64,000 bases of DNA from Streptomyces cellulosae. GTDB lineage: Bacteria > Actinomycetota > Actinomycetes > Streptomycetales > Streptomycetaceae. Shown here piece by piece: positions 53,934 to 63,029 of the stretch. Each line of letters starts with the position of its first letter. Within the stretch, counting starts at the first letter, position 1. Made by a program: the position numbers and the translations under genes. The DNA is taken from positions 186,001-250,000 of the forward strand of contig NZ_JOEV01000005.1 of assembly GCF_000721105.1 (NCBI RefSeq). Reading direction: 5' to 3'. Below the pieces are notes generated by a model. It saw only the letters and a list, made by a program, of their open reading frames with translations, did no database searches and was not told the DNA's origin.

Positions 53934-54434
53934 TCAGTCCTCGGAGACGGGCACCGGGAACAGCAGGCAGCTGCTGGTGGCGTGAGCGAGGAGGCGGTCC
54001 CGTGCGTCGACCAGCGTGGCCTCGGCGAGCGCGGTCTGACGGCCCCGGTTGATGATCGTGCCGATGGCGCGAACCCGGCCCGTGTCCACCGTGATCCGCT
54101 TCAGGAACTTCACCGTCAGGTCGAGCGAGGTGTACCCCATGCCCGGCGGGAGCGTGGACTGGACGGCGCAGCCCGCGGCGGAGTCGAGGAGGGTGGCGTA
54201 GACACCGCCGTGCACGCTGCCGATGGGGTTGTAGTGCTCCTCCCCCGGCGTCAGGGAGAACACCGCCCGGCCCTCTTCGACCTCGTCGAGGGTGAAGTCC
54301 AGGGTCGCCGCGATCGGCGGCCCCGGCAGCCGGCCCGCGAGCATCTCCCGCAGCAGGTCCAGGCCCGAGGCCCGTCCGACGGCCGCCGCCGTGACCGCGG
54401 GATCGCTCCACTCGTACGTGCGTGACCGTCCCAT
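53934..54434 (-). CDS. PaaI-family hot-dog thioesterase
   Basis: 166 residues. The catalytic motif GSVHGGVYATLLDSAAGCAV (residues about 82-101) and NPIG just before it are typical of PaaI-type acyl-CoA thioesterases. The ATG is at 54434. A strong promoter with an overlapping palindrome lies 35-75 bases upstream. Role: hydrolysis of aryl- or acyl-CoA. Confidence 0.9.
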   Translation of the reverse strand: MGRSRTYEWSDPAVTAAAVGRASGLDLLREMLAGRLPGPPIAATLDFTLDEVEEGRAVFSLTPGEEHYNPIGSVHGGVYATLLDSAAGCAVQSTLPPGMGYTSLDLTVKFLKRITVDTGRVRAIGTIINRGRQTALAEATLVDARDRLLAHATSSCLLFPVPVSED

Positions 54435-54467
54435 GCCTCAGTGCCTCCCAGCTGACTTCGTCGACAG

Positions 54468-54508
54468 AAGCTAGCCGTGCGGCCGCCTGACTGTCAATGA
54501 CGCAGTCA
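54468..54508 (-). promoter_or_regulatory. Promoter with overlapping TetR-type operator before the thioesterase gene
   Basis: On the minus strand TTGACA (54492-54497) and TAGCTT (54468-54473) are 18 bases apart. TGACTG-N9-CAGTCA (54488-54508) spans the -35 box, an arrangement suited to repression. No TetR gene is adjacent on this side. Confidence 0.65.
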
Positions 54509-54590
54509 GGCCGCCGACGGTCGTCACGACTTCGAAGGGGATTCGAGAGGGCCGGGCCCGTCGGCGTCCGCCGCCGTCGGCTTCGACCGG

Positions 54591-55268
54591 TCAGCCCAGG
54601 ACGAGCGGGAGTTCCCCGGCCAAGTCCCCCAGTTCGTCCCTCTCCCCTTCGGTCGGGGTGCGCCGTCCGGTGCCGATCAGCAGCGCGTCCTTGTCGGAGA
54701 ACGAGGAGGGGAACGCCGTACCGGCGATCCTCTCCAGCAGCTCGCGTGACCGTGCGAGGCCCTCGGCCGGTGGTTCCGCGGCTTCCGGGAGGTGCGCGAT
54801 CAGGTCGAGATGGTGCAGTGTCCATTCCAGGACGTACGCGGCGAGGTAGTCGCCCGCGGTGAGCACCACTTCGCGAGTGCCGACCCGGGCGGCCGGGTCC
54901 GCCAGTTCGGCGGCCCGGCCGGCGGCGGAACCGACGTCGTCGAGGTGGAACTTGAGCAGCCACGGCTCTTCGTACGCGGCGGCCAGGCGGACGGTCAGCG
55001 CGTCGAGCGGGTCGTCGCCGGTCGGCGCCTGGACGATGTCCCAGTAGGTCGCCGCGTCCCGCGTCGGCTCCGTTTCGGCGGGCGTGACGAGAGTGATCAG
55101 GACGTCCTGAGCGTCGATGATCAGGTGGCACACCAGGTCCCGCACGAGCCAGCCGGTGCAGCCGGACGGCAGCCCGAAGGACTCGTCCGGGAGGTCGGCG
55201 ACCGCCGTGCGCAACGAGGCCCAGGAGGGTGAGAAGAGATTCACGGTGGAGTGTGAGGAGAGATTCAC
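54591..55268 (-). CDS. DinB/maleylpyruvate-isomerase N-terminal-like protein
   Basis: 225 residues. Helical-bundle motifs: SWASLRTAVADLPDESF, GWLVRDLVCHLIIDAQDVL (metal-ligand His), YVLEWTLHHLDLIAHLP (paired His). These are the metal ligands of the mycothiol-dependent/DinB-like fold. Start ATG 55268; a GTG about 24 bases later is also possible. The precise substrate is unknown; the family includes mycothiol-dependent enzymes. Confidence 0.87.
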   Translation of the reverse strand: MNLSSHSTVNLFSPSWASLRTAVADLPDESFGLPSGCTGWLVRDLVCHLIIDAQDVLITLVTPAETEPTRDAATYWDIVQAPTGDDPLDALTVRLAAAYEEPWLLKFHLDDVGSAAGRAAELADPAARVGTREVVLTAGDYLAAYVLEWTLHHLDLIAHLPEAAEPPAEGLARSRELLERIAGTAFPSSFSDKDALLIGTGRRTPTEGERDELGDLAGELPLVLG

Positions 55269-55655
55269 GGCCGCAAGCTAGCAGCGCCCGGGGCCGACTG
55301 CGACCGGTTTCGCCCGGCCCTCGGACCTCGCCCGGCCACGCCCGGACCACGTCGACCGCGCTACGTCGCGTGCCGCGGCGGCGCTGCCGGATCCCTGCAC
55401 CGCTGGTGCTCCTGGCCCAGGGAGCCTCCGGTCTCTCGTCGCCGGGCCGGCTGTCGCTCGAACCCCACAGGGTGAGGGGCCGAACGTCACGGCCGGGATG
55501 TACCGAGAGGTCACGCCCGGGGCACGAGAGGCGTGGTGGTCGAGCGGCGAGGCAGCGTAGCCCCGACGTCCGGTCGTCGACGCTGAAGCCCCGGTCGGCG
55601 GACGTCTTCGGCCTGGCCGCGGTGGCCACGGGCGGGCCGCAGACGTCTGCGGCAG
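55269..55655. other. Gene-free interval with an 18-base palindrome
   Basis: No credible gene on either strand. GCCGCAGAC followed by its complement (55636-55653) forms a perfect palindrome 3 bases past the MFS stop, possibly a terminator or part of one. Confidence 0.5.
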
Positions 55656-56840
55656 TCACCGCCCGGTCGGGGCCTTGGCGCGGCGCCTGGCGAGGAGCGA
55701 GGCGGGGCCGATGGCCAGGATCACGGCGAGGGCGGCGAAGCCGTGGGGGAGGGTGGTCCAGGTGGCGACCGCGGCGACGAGGAGCGGGCCGCCGGCGTCG
55801 CCGAGTTCGCGGCCGAGTTCGGCCGACCCCATGGTCTGGCCGAGGCGTTCGGCGGGTGTGGTGGCGGCCAGGGCGGCGAAGCCGAGGGGGGTGATCAGTC
55901 CGGTTCCGGCCCCGATCAGAGCCGCGCCGGTCAGGATGCCCAGCAGACCGGGCAGCGCGGCGCAGCCGAGACCGGCGGCGGTGATCAGCAGTCCGGCGGT
56001 CAGGCCGGTATGGGTGGTGATGCGTGCGCTGTCCAGGGCGCGGCCGGCGGCCGGCTGGACGAGCGCCGCGCAGGCGGCGAGGACGGAGACGGCGGCGCCG
56101 GTGGCCACGGTGCCGAGCCCGGCCGCCGCGCCGGAGACCGGCAGGAACCCGACACCGACGGAGAGCGCGGCGGTCGCGCCGGCCAGGGCCGCGGTCGGGG
56201 CGAGGAAGGAGCGGGAGGTGAGCCGGCGGGCCAGGTCGATTACGGTCTGACGGCTGCGCGGCAGCGGGGCTACGGCGGGGACGGCGAGAGCGGCCCAGGC
56301 GGCGACGACCACACCGAGCAGCACCATGACCATGAAGAGCAGCCGCAGTCCGCCGGCCCAGACCAGGACGCCGCCGAGCAGGGGGCCGAGGGTGTAGCCG
56401 ACGGACTTGCAGAACCCGTAACCGCCGAACGCCCGGCCGTGTCTGGCGGCCGGGTTGAGCCGGGCGACCAGGGCGGAGGCCGAGGGCGAGAAGGCGGAGG
56501 CCGCGGCGCCCTGTCCGAGGCGGGCCGCCCACAGCCAGCCGGGGCTGTCCACCACCGCGTACAACGCCGACGCCGCGGCGAACGCGACGAGCCCGCCGAG
56601 CAGGACGGGCCGTGCGCCGATACGGTCCGCCAGGGTCCCGAAGACCGGTTTGAGCAGGACCTCGGCCCCGTCGTAGAGGGCGAGCAGCCCGCCCAGGACC
56701 AGCAGGGAGGTGACCGCGTCGTCGGAGAAGCCGCCGAGGTTGGCGGCGATGCCGTGGGCGCCGAACGCCGTGGTGAAGCCCGCCGCGTACAGCGGCCACG
56801 TCACCCGCCGCGGCGCGGGAACGCCTGCCTGCGCACTCAC
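55656..56840 (-). CDS. MFS transporter, 12-helix
   Basis: 394 residues. Signature in loop 2-3: PVFGTLADRIGARPVLLGG; GRAFGGYGFCKSVGYTLGPLLGG in helix 5. GTG start at 56840 overlaps the stop of the ChrB-like gene by 4 bases (GTGA). Coupling of a ChrB-like protein to an MFS protein is a recurrent actinomycete arrangement, and a metal or oxyanion may be the substrate. This is inference. Confidence 0.9.
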   Translation of the reverse strand: MSAQAGVPAPRRVTWPLYAAGFTTAFGAHGIAANLGGFSDDAVTSLLVLGGLLALYDGAEVLLKPVFGTLADRIGARPVLLGGLVAFAAASALYAVVDSPGWLWAARLGQGAAASAFSPSASALVARLNPAARHGRAFGGYGFCKSVGYTLGPLLGGVLVWAGGLRLLFMVMVLLGVVVAAWAALAVPAVAPLPRSRQTVIDLARRLTSRSFLAPTAALAGATAALSVGVGFLPVSGAAAGLGTVATGAAVSVLAACAALVQPAAGRALDSARITTHTGLTAGLLITAAGLGCAALPGLLGILTGAALIGAGTGLITPLGFAALAATTPAERLGQTMGSAELGRELGDAGGPLLVAAVATWTTLPHGFAALAVILAIGPASLLARRRAKAPTGR

Positions 56841-57343
56841 GTCTGATCACCCGTGCTCTCGCTCCGGTGCGGGGCGGCGAGGACGCGTTCCGCGTAGTCC
56901 TCACAGATCGCCTCGCACTGCCTGAGCCGTTCGCCGGCCTCGGCGGACTCCGGCGCGCCGAAGACGTCGCGCGCCGCCAGGTCCCGGTGCCGGCGTCGCA
57001 GTCGCAGTCGCAGTCGCTCCAGGCTCTGTACCTCTTCTTCCGGCTCGGCCAGGATGAACTTGGCGATCCGGATCTCCTTGGCGATCTCCTCCTCGAACTT
57101 GCCGCAGTCGGCGGGGAACCCGGTCCGGTCCTCGGACCGCGCGGCGGTGAACAGCGCCTCGAAGCGGGCCGCGTCCTCGGGGCCGCGGCCGGTCGCCTGC
57201 GGCGTCACGGCCTGTCCCTCGGCGCGCTCGGTCAGCTTCACCGCGCGCCGCACCCCGTCGGCGAAGGCCGGCACATCACCAGGGCCAGCCACTGCGTTGC
57301 CGCTTGGTCGTCCGTCACGCCGTGAAAGTAGCAGGCGTTGCAT
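56837..57343 (-). CDS. Shortened ChrB-like chromate-resistance domain protein
   Basis: The region VFGAPESAEAGERLRQCEAICEDYAERV, with FEEEIAKEIRIAKF and LEALFTAARSED-like text before it, matches the ChrB N-domain family (PF20229-like) from ARFEALFTAARSEDRTGF onward. The usual first 50-60 residues (W-LL-YR-P-, R-WR-L) are not recognisable; that part of the frame is Arg/Gly-rich and lacks the pattern. The ATG at 57343 has no clear ribosome site. So it is either an N-terminally eroded gene or has an undetected start upstream. Its stop is coupled to the MFS start. Confidence 0.55.
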   Translation of the reverse strand: MQRLLLSRRDGRPSGNAVAGPGDVPAFADGVRRAVKLTERAEGQAVTPQATGRGPEDAARFEALFTAARSEDRTGFPADCGKFEEEIAKEIRIAKFILAEPEEEVQSLERLRLRLRRRHRDLAARDVFGAPESAEAGERLRQCEAICEDYAERVLAAPHRSESTGDQT

Positions 57344-57460
57344 CCACGCACCGGGGCGGGCTCGTGCGGCGATGACGGTACGCAGCCCTGGTCGCAGCCA
57401 GCCGGACGCGGGTGGCGTTCCGCAGGCCGGTGTCACATCACGCCGCCGACCGGCTCACGT

Positions 57461-58666
57461 TCACCCGACATGGTCCGGCTGCTGGGCCGGTGACCTCGCC
57501 TGGCGTGCGGCAACGGCCATGACGACGACGGAGATCAGGCAGATACCGGCGCCGACGTAGAGCGGGGAGGTGTAGCCGAGGCCGGCGGTGATGGCCAGCC
57601 CCCCGAGCCAGGCGCCGAGGGCGTTGCCGATGTTGGACGCGGACACGTTGGCGCTGGCGGCCAGTGCCGCCCCGTGGGCGAAGTCGGTGACGCGGGTGAT
57701 CATGCCGGGCACACTGGCGAAGCCGGTCACCCCCATCAGGAACACCAGTACCACCGACGCGGTGGCGCTGGCGGCCAGCAGACCGAACACGACCAGGGTG
57801 ATGGTGAGTCCGAGCGGGGCGAGCACCAGGGTGCGGTCACGGTCCTGGTCGGCCGCTCGCCCGCCGACCAGGTTCCCGACGACCAGGCCGGCGCCGTAGA
57901 CCATCAGCAACCAGGCGACATCCTCCGAGGAGAAACCGCCGACCTCCGTGAACGTGTAGGCGATGTAGCTGAACGCGCCGAACATCCCGCCGTAGCTGAG
58001 CGCGGTGGCCGTCAGGGTCAGCCAGACCTGCCGGGAGCGGAACGCACGGAGCTGGTCCCGCAGGCCGCCGGCCGGTACCGGGTCGGCGGGGCCCTTCACC
58101 GCCGCGGGTCCCGCCTCTCCCGCACCGCCGGGGACGAGGGCGACGATTCCCGCGAGCGCGAGCACGCCGATCGCGGTGACCGCCCAGAAGGCGGCCCGCC
58201 AGCCCCAGCGCTCACCCACCAACGCGCCGAAGGGCACGCCCAGCACGTTCGCGACCGTCAGCCCGGCGAACATGACCGCCACGGCGCGGGACTTCTTCTC
58301 CGGCGCGACGAGAGAGCGGGCGACGAGAGAGCCGATGCCGAAGAACGAACCGTGGCACAACGCCGCGACGATCCGCCCGGACAGCATCACCGGATAACTC
58401 GGCGCGACGGCGGACATCAGGTTGCCGATGACGAACAACACCACCAGCCCGACCAGGACCTGCTTCCGGGGCAGCCGAGCCGTCGCCGCCGTCAGCGCGA
58501 TCGCGCCGATCGCGACACTCAGCGCGTACCCGGAGATCAGCCAGCCCGCTGTCGCCTCGGACACCGCGAAACTCGACGCCACCTGGGGCAGCAGCCCGGC
58601 GATCAGGAACTCGGTCAGACCGATACCGAACCCGCCGAGCGCCAGCGCGATGAGCCCACTCGGCAT
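57461..58666 (-). CDS. MFS transporter, DHA1-like (AraJ/CmlR-type)
   Basis: 401 residues with 12 hydrophobic segments. N-terminus LALGGFGIGLTEFLIAGLLP with the G--TEF pattern and helix-5 motif GVPFGALVGERWGWRAAFW of chloramphenicol/arabinose-type efflux proteins. ATG 58666 after GGAGG 7 bases upstream. The frame is open far upstream but that part is noncoding. Likely drug or sugar efflux. Confidence 0.9.
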   Translation of the reverse strand: MPSGLIALALGGFGIGLTEFLIAGLLPQVASSFAVSEATAGWLISGYALSVAIGAIALTAATARLPRKQVLVGLVVLFVIGNLMSAVAPSYPVMLSGRIVAALCHGSFFGIGSLVARSLVAPEKKSRAVAVMFAGLTVANVLGVPFGALVGERWGWRAAFWAVTAIGVLALAGIVALVPGGAGEAGPAAVKGPADPVPAGGLRDQLRAFRSRQVWLTLTATALSYGGMFGAFSYIAYTFTEVGGFSSEDVAWLLMVYGAGLVVGNLVGGRAADQDRDRTLVLAPLGLTITLVVFGLLAASATASVVLVFLMGVTGFASVPGMITRVTDFAHGAALAASANVSASNIGNALGAWLGGLAITAGLGYTSPLYVGAGICLISVVVMAVAARQARSPAQQPDHVG

Positions 58667-59041
58667 GCGTCGTCCTCCGCTCGACCGTCCGACGAATCGC
58701 GGGGGTACGGGACTTCCCGCCACGGCTTGTGGGCCGCCCGGATCCCGCATCGCACGCACCGCGGCCCGGTGCCGGACCGCGCGGCGCCCACGCACCACTA
58801 TGCCATCAGGGGTACGGAGTTCGTACGGGTGTTCCGTCGGCTGGTGCTGCTCACGCACCTCCTGCGGATGTGCCCGGTGGGGCCGTACGCGCCTGTCCTT
58901 GCCAGGCGACCAGAACCCACCCTTGCGGGCGTATCCCTCGAGCGTATGGACCCGTTGCGGAGCGAGTGACGACATCCTGTGACCTGGACGGGAAGTCGGG
59001 CGCCCCCGTCCGGTTTCCCGCCGTGAAGAGAGGACCACTAG
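58667..59041. other. Gene-free divergent interval of about 375 bases
   Basis: No credible gene. It holds the promoters of the MFS gene and the 169-residue protein. GAAGAGAGGACC before 59042 contains the latter's ribosome site. Confidence 0.4.
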
Positions 59042-59551
59042 ATGGACACCACCCCGCTGCGAGACGCCTACCGCACGCTGCTGGACGCCGCCGCCACCGT
59101 GGCCGACGCCGGCGACACCGGCGTCGCCCCGCCGGCCGGTGAGTGGAACGCCGAGCAGATCCTGGCCCACGTGACCATGATCAACGCCGTCACCATCAAC
59201 GCGGTCTCCCTGATCGCCTCGGGGGCGAACGCGACGTACGACAACCGCCTGGCGCTCGACACCTGGACCCTGGGGCGCGTCATCGAACGCGCCGGGGGCG
59301 ACGCGGGGCTTCGGGACCGCATCCGTCTCCAAGGGGACGCTCTGTGCGCACTCGGCGGGCCGATGCTGAGCGAGGCCGAGCTCGACACACCGGTACCCAC
59401 CCTGCTCCTGTCCAACGGCACGCTCCTGGTCGATCAGCCGATACCGCTGAGGAACCTCCTCACGGGCCTCGTGGAAGCGGAGCTGCCCGGGCACACGAAG
59501 CAGCTCCTGGCCCTCCTGCCCGAAGGCGCACGGCCCGAAGCCGCACAGTGA
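59042..59551 (+). CDS. Hypothetical DinB-like helical protein, 169 residues
   Basis: ATG 59042 after AGAGAGGACC. PPAGEWNAEQILAHVTMIN near residue 32 resembles the DinB/maleylpyruvate-isomerase helix with metal-binding His. Other ligand His are not obvious except LPGHTKQLL near the end. It is soluble. Faces the flavoprotein gene, end to end. Confidence 0.75.
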   Translation: MDTTPLRDAYRTLLDAAATVADAGDTGVAPPAGEWNAEQILAHVTMINAVTINAVSLIASGANATYDNRLALDTWTLGRVIERAGGDAGLRDRIRLQGDALCALGGPMLSEAELDTPVPTLLLSNGTLLVDQPIPLRNLLTGLVEAELPGHTKQLLALLPEGARPEAAQ

Positions 59552-59592
59552 GGGGACGAGTGGTCCGGGCGAGTGGTCCGGTCGCCGGTGTC

Positions 59593-60699
59593 TCAGGTGG
59601 CGGTGTAGCCGAGTTGGCGTCTCATGTACGGCGTCATCAAGGTCTTCGCCTTGGCGAGGACCGTCGTGCGGCCGCCGAGGACGGCGGTTTCTCCACCTGG
59701 GACGGGCAGCATGGTCAGTCCGTCGGCCGGGCCGAAGGGCACGATGAGCGGGGTGCGGTGGACGGCCCGGTACAGGCGGGGTTCCTTGCGGTGCCTTCCC
59801 GAACTGGTCAGGTGGGCACGGATGTTCCAGGCGGCGAGGTCCGCCTGGGCAAGCGCCACGGGGGTGATCTTGAGCTCGGTGGCGTCGTTCACGTCGCCGA
59901 CCGCGAACACGTCCGACCGTCCCCCGACCCGCAGCGTCCGGTCGACCTTGACCTGCCCGCTCGCGTTGAGCCAGTCGCCGTGTCCGCCCAGACGCAGCCA
60001 CAGGGTGTTCGGGGTCGTACCCGTCGCCCAGAAGGAGAGGTCGGCTTCGAGGACGGTGCCGCGGGCATCGCGATAGGTGCCGAAGTCGACGCCGGGCGAC
60101 ATGAAGGAGTCGAGCCGCACCTCGACGTCGTGCGCCTCCAGCCAGGCCCGGGCCCGGCGTCCGGCCCGCTCGCTGCCCGTGGAGTCGAGCAGCACCGGCC
60201 CGGCATGGGCGAGCGTGACCCGGGCGTCGGGTCTGGCCAGGCGGACCTCGGCGCTGAGTTCGACGCCGGAGGGCCCGCCGCCGACGACCAGGACATGATC
60301 GGCGGTGGCGATGTCGCGCTGGTGGGCGGCGAAGGTCTTCGCCGCCTCCTCGGTGGTGGTTCCGGTGAAGCGGGCCGGCTCGGGATAGTCGGCACCGGTG
60401 GCGATCACCACCACGTCGTAGGGCAGCCGCTCCCCCGTGGCGAGCACCACCTGCCGCTCGACGGTGTCGACACGGACCGCCTTGCCCGCCACCACACGGC
60501 CGTCACGCAACAGCCGGTCGTACGGGATGAACGGGGTCACCGTCCACTCGGGGCGCACGCCGGCCCTGAGGGAGGCGATGCGGTGGAAGAAGACCTCCTT
60601 GCGGTCCACCAGCGTGACCCGCGCGATACCGTCCAGTCGTTTCGCGAGACGGACGCCCGCGTAGCCGCCGCCGATCACCACTACGTCGCCGTCACGCAC
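59593..60699 (-). CDS. FAD-dependent NAD(P)H oxidoreductase, NDH-2/AIFM2-like
   Basis: 368 residues. GTG 60699 after AGGAGA. FAD site VVVIGGGYAGVRLAKRL, NAD site VLVVGGGPSGVELSAEV, and the second FAD motif VFAVGDVNDA near the end. VVVIATGADYPEP is typical. It probably oxidises NAD(P)H with quinone or another acceptor at the membrane surface. The C-terminus ends LMTPYMRRQLGY. Confidence 0.93.
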   Translation of the reverse strand: MRDGDVVVIGGGYAGVRLAKRLDGIARVTLVDRKEVFFHRIASLRAGVRPEWTVTPFIPYDRLLRDGRVVAGKAVRVDTVERQVVLATGERLPYDVVVIATGADYPEPARFTGTTTEEAAKTFAAHQRDIATADHVLVVGGGPSGVELSAEVRLARPDARVTLAHAGPVLLDSTGSERAGRRARAWLEAHDVEVRLDSFMSPGVDFGTYRDARGTVLEADLSFWATGTTPNTLWLRLGGHGDWLNASGQVKVDRTLRVGGRSDVFAVGDVNDATELKITPVALAQADLAAWNIRAHLTSSGRHRKEPRLYRAVHRTPLIVPFGPADGLTMLPVPGGETAVLGGRTTVLAKAKTLMTPYMRRQLGYTAT

Positions 60700-60928
60700 A
60701 CCGATTCTCCTGTACCTGGTGGGGCAGGTGAGCACCGCGGCGGGGGTCGTCCCCGGCCACTCGGCCCGCCGCGAGCGTAGCGATTGAAACTTAAAGCTCC
60801 GGGGATGCTTGGTGAGCGTTGCGTGAAGCGATGGCGTGGACGGCTGCCGGTGCGAGCACGCACGACGTTCCGCACGTCGTCGCCCACCAGGCCGAGTCGC
60901 TCCGTCGTCCACCAGCCGAGGCCGCTCC

Positions 60929-61359
60929 ATGGACTCGCGCCCCACGACCGCTTCACACCCGTTCCTGCGCTACGTGGCGATCGGCGACAGCCAGACGGAA
61001 GGCCTCGGGGATCCCGAGCCGGCGGGCGGTCACCGGGGCTGGGCCGACCGGCTCGCCGAAATCCGACAAAGGGGCAGCCAAGGCTCGGCCATGCCCATCT
61101 CGCCGTGCGCGGGAAGACGAACGGCCAGATCAGGACCGATCACTCGGCCCGGCTCTGGCGCTCGAGCCGGACCTGCTGACCCGGGTACGACGACTGGGCC
61201 GGACTCCTGCCGCCGCAGGAGCCCGTCCCCGCCCTTCGTGCCCTGCAGGCAGATGCGCGCTGGGCTCTGGACCATGTCGCGCCCTGGCTGTGGCGACGAC
61301 TGCGCGGACGCACACCGGGAGACGGCTACGCGGCCGAGCGGCCCGAGCTGGGCCCGTGA
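60929..61359 (+). pseudogene. Decayed SGNH/GDSL hydrolase
   Basis: ATG 60929. The first frame carries LRYVAIGDSQTEGLGDPE and GWADRLAEI, the Block I with catalytic Ser. The match then moves through the other frames: HAHLAVRGKTNGQIRTD, then LGPALALEPDLLTRV, and finally ALDHVAPWLWRRLRGRTPG and YAAERPELGP before the stop at 61357. Most of the middle, with the catalytic Asp-His, is missing. At least three frameshifts and one large deletion. Confidence 0.82.
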
Positions 61360-61365
61360 CGTCGT

Positions 61366-62058
61366 TCAACCACTCAACGTGAGGCTGGAGTTGCCGCTGC
61401 TCTGGTAGCCCTCCGTCGCGAGGATCATGTAGTACCGGAAGCTGCCCAGTGTCATTCCTGCACGGGCCCATGCGTCGAAGTGGTTGCCGGTGGTGATGGT
61501 TCCCCCGGTCCGCTTCGACTGCCGGACGCTCCAGTACTGGTTGAACGTGCGTGTGCCTTCGACGGACGGGGCGTTGTACCGCGTCGTCTGATAGATGTCG
61601 TACGTCCCGCCGTCGCTGGTCACCGTTCCCTTGTATGTGCCCGTCGGCCGGTAGGTGCCCCAGTTGTCGACGATGTAGTACTCGACCAGCGGGTTCGACG
61701 TCCATCCGTAGAGGGCCAGGTAACCGTTGCCGGACGGGTTGAAGCTGCCCGAATACCGCACCGTCCGCCGGCCGCCGTTGCTCCAGCCCTTGCCGCAGAC
61801 GAAGTTGCCGCAGTTGGTCCAGGAGGTCCGGTAACTGCCGCCGGATGCCAGGGTCATGGAGACCGCGCCACCGCCGTCGGTCCAGAACGAGTAGTAGAAG
61901 CCGTTGTCGGTGCCGGTCTGATTCGTGGTGATGGTCGTGTCCGCGCGTGCCGTTCCCGGCAGGATCAGCCCGGACGCGGTGGCCAAGGCCAAGGCTCCGG
62001 TGCCGCCGATGAGACTCCTGCGGCTGATTCGGCCGACGGGGCCGTCGTTCTTCTCCAT
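61366..62058 (-). CDS. Tat-secreted GH11 endo-1,4-beta-xylanase
   Basis: 230 residues. Tat motif [16 protein letters not shown]. Mature jelly-roll domain: [20 protein letters not shown], the nucleophile Glu in [13 protein letters not shown], and the acid/base Glu in [11 protein letters not shown]. Both catalytic residues and the thumb loop ([15 protein letters not shown]) are present; there is no binding module. ATG 62058 after GAGGAGGAAGC. It hydrolyses internal xylan bonds outside the cell. A promoter candidate is at 62115-62143. Confidence 0.96.
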   Translation of the reverse strand: MEKNDGPVGRISRRSLIGGTGALALATASGLILPGTARADTTITTNQTGTDNGFYYSFWTDGGGAVSMTLASGGSYRTSWTNCGNFVCGKGWSNGGRRTVRYSGSFNPSGNGYLALYGWTSNPLVEYYIVDNWGTYRPTGTYKGTVTSDGGTYDIYQTTRYNAPSVEGTRTFNQYWSVRQSKRTGGTITTGNHFDAWARAGMTLGSFRYYMILATEGYQSSGNSSLTLSG

Positions 62059-62114
62059 GCTTCCTCCTCGCGAAACCGGCGGAAACGTTCGTGGGGGGTT
62101 GTGCGGTGCCCGTC

Positions 62115-62143
62115 AGTGTTGGTCGGCGGGGTGTGACTGTCAA
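62115..62143 (-). promoter_or_regulatory. Candidate promoter of the xylanase gene
   Basis: On the minus strand TTGACA (62138-62143) and AACACT (62115-62120) 17 bases apart. CGAAACTA partly overlaps, and CGAACGTTTC lies nearer the start; both resemble the CGAA/TTTC elements before Streptomyces xylanase genes. Confidence 0.45.
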
Positions 62144-62224
62144 TAGTTTCGGCGGTCATTACGAAACTCGTCCCGGAACATTCCTGCATTCGCGAGTGCA
62201 TTAAGCCTGGTCAAAGCCATCCAC

Positions 62225-62398
62225 TTAGATCGGCTTGACCGAACCAGCCGGAAGTCCGGATTCCAGGGGCGAAAATTGCGACCAGAAACTCCGAAATGTT
62301 TCGAACCGGGAGTCGAATCCGAACAACGCTTGCCCGGAGCCGATGACGGCGACCTTGGTCGCGCCGGCGGCGGACGGTTCGGCCCCGTGGGTGGTCAT
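62225..62398 (-). pseudogene. N-terminal stub of acetaldehyde dehydrogenase (acylating)
   Basis: ATG 62398 overlaps the hydratase stop by 4 bases. The first residues GATKVAVIGSG are the NAD-binding start of MhpF/BphJ-type enzymes. After IGSG the expected NIGTDLM is replaced by unrelated, A+T-richer sequence ending at 62225. The rest is missing, so the gene has been cut by a deletion. Confidence 0.6.
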
Positions 62399-62934
62399 GC
62401 TCCGGTTCCCTCCGTGGCGGCGGTGAGCGGGCTGCCGAGCCAGAGGGCGGCGGTGCCCCGCGAGACGGTCTCGCCGTTCCTGGCCAGTGTCATCCGTACG
62501 CCGCGCAGGTCGACCCGGTCCAGCGGTACGGGGGTGCCGCCGAGGACGAACAGGCCGCTGGAGGCGTTGTCGGCGACGCGTCCAGCACCCACGCGACCTC
62601 CGCCTCGACCTTGGGCTGCAGCAGGCACCCGGGAGCGATCGTCGCCCGCTCCGACGGGGACGGTCATGTCGGCGAAGAGGGCGCCGAAGTCGGGCTGGTC
62701 GACGCCGAGGTGGGTTTGCACGGCGGTTGAGGTCAGCCCGATCCTGCGGCCTACCAGGCGCCGCCCCGCGGTGACGGCACGCTCGACGTACAGCCGTTGC
62801 ACGGCGTAGGCGGCCGCGACGTCCGCCTCGGGCGGGATCCGGCGCACCGGGGAGCAGGGGACGCCGGTGCGGGCGGCTTCGTCCAGGACGGCCGCTGCCT
62901 TGGTCACGGCACCGGCGGAATCGGGAACAGTCAC
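62395..62934 (-). pseudogene. 2-keto-4-pentenoate hydratase with internal deletion and frameshift
   Basis: The open frame of 179 residues is well below the family's 260. The N-terminus VLDEAARTGVPCSPVRR, AAAYAVQRLYVERAVTAGRRL, VGRRIGLTSTAVQTHLGVDQ is normal. After VPVGAGD the family continues LLQPKVEAEVAWVL only in another frame, then VADNASSGLFVLGGTPVPL returns in the first frame with about 40 residues missing. The end stops at SPLTAATEGTGA, without the last third. Not functional. Confidence 0.8.
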
Positions 62935-63029
62935 GCCCGCCCCCGACCCCCAGTCGTACGGCGAGGACGGGGAACAGTCCTGCGGCTACCTCCGGGAGCG
63001 GGCGGACACGGCGGGGGATGGTCGGCTGA

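Noticed and set aside
53449..56904. Minus-strand open frame of 1151 codons covering several genes
   Set aside because: Arg/Pro/Gly-rich composition and overlap with the real P450, thioesterase and MFS genes show it is a shadow frame.
57461..60001. Reading the MFS gene as an 846-residue protein
   Set aside because: The upstream 445 residues are noncoding-like and the true ATG at 58666 has a strong ribosome site.
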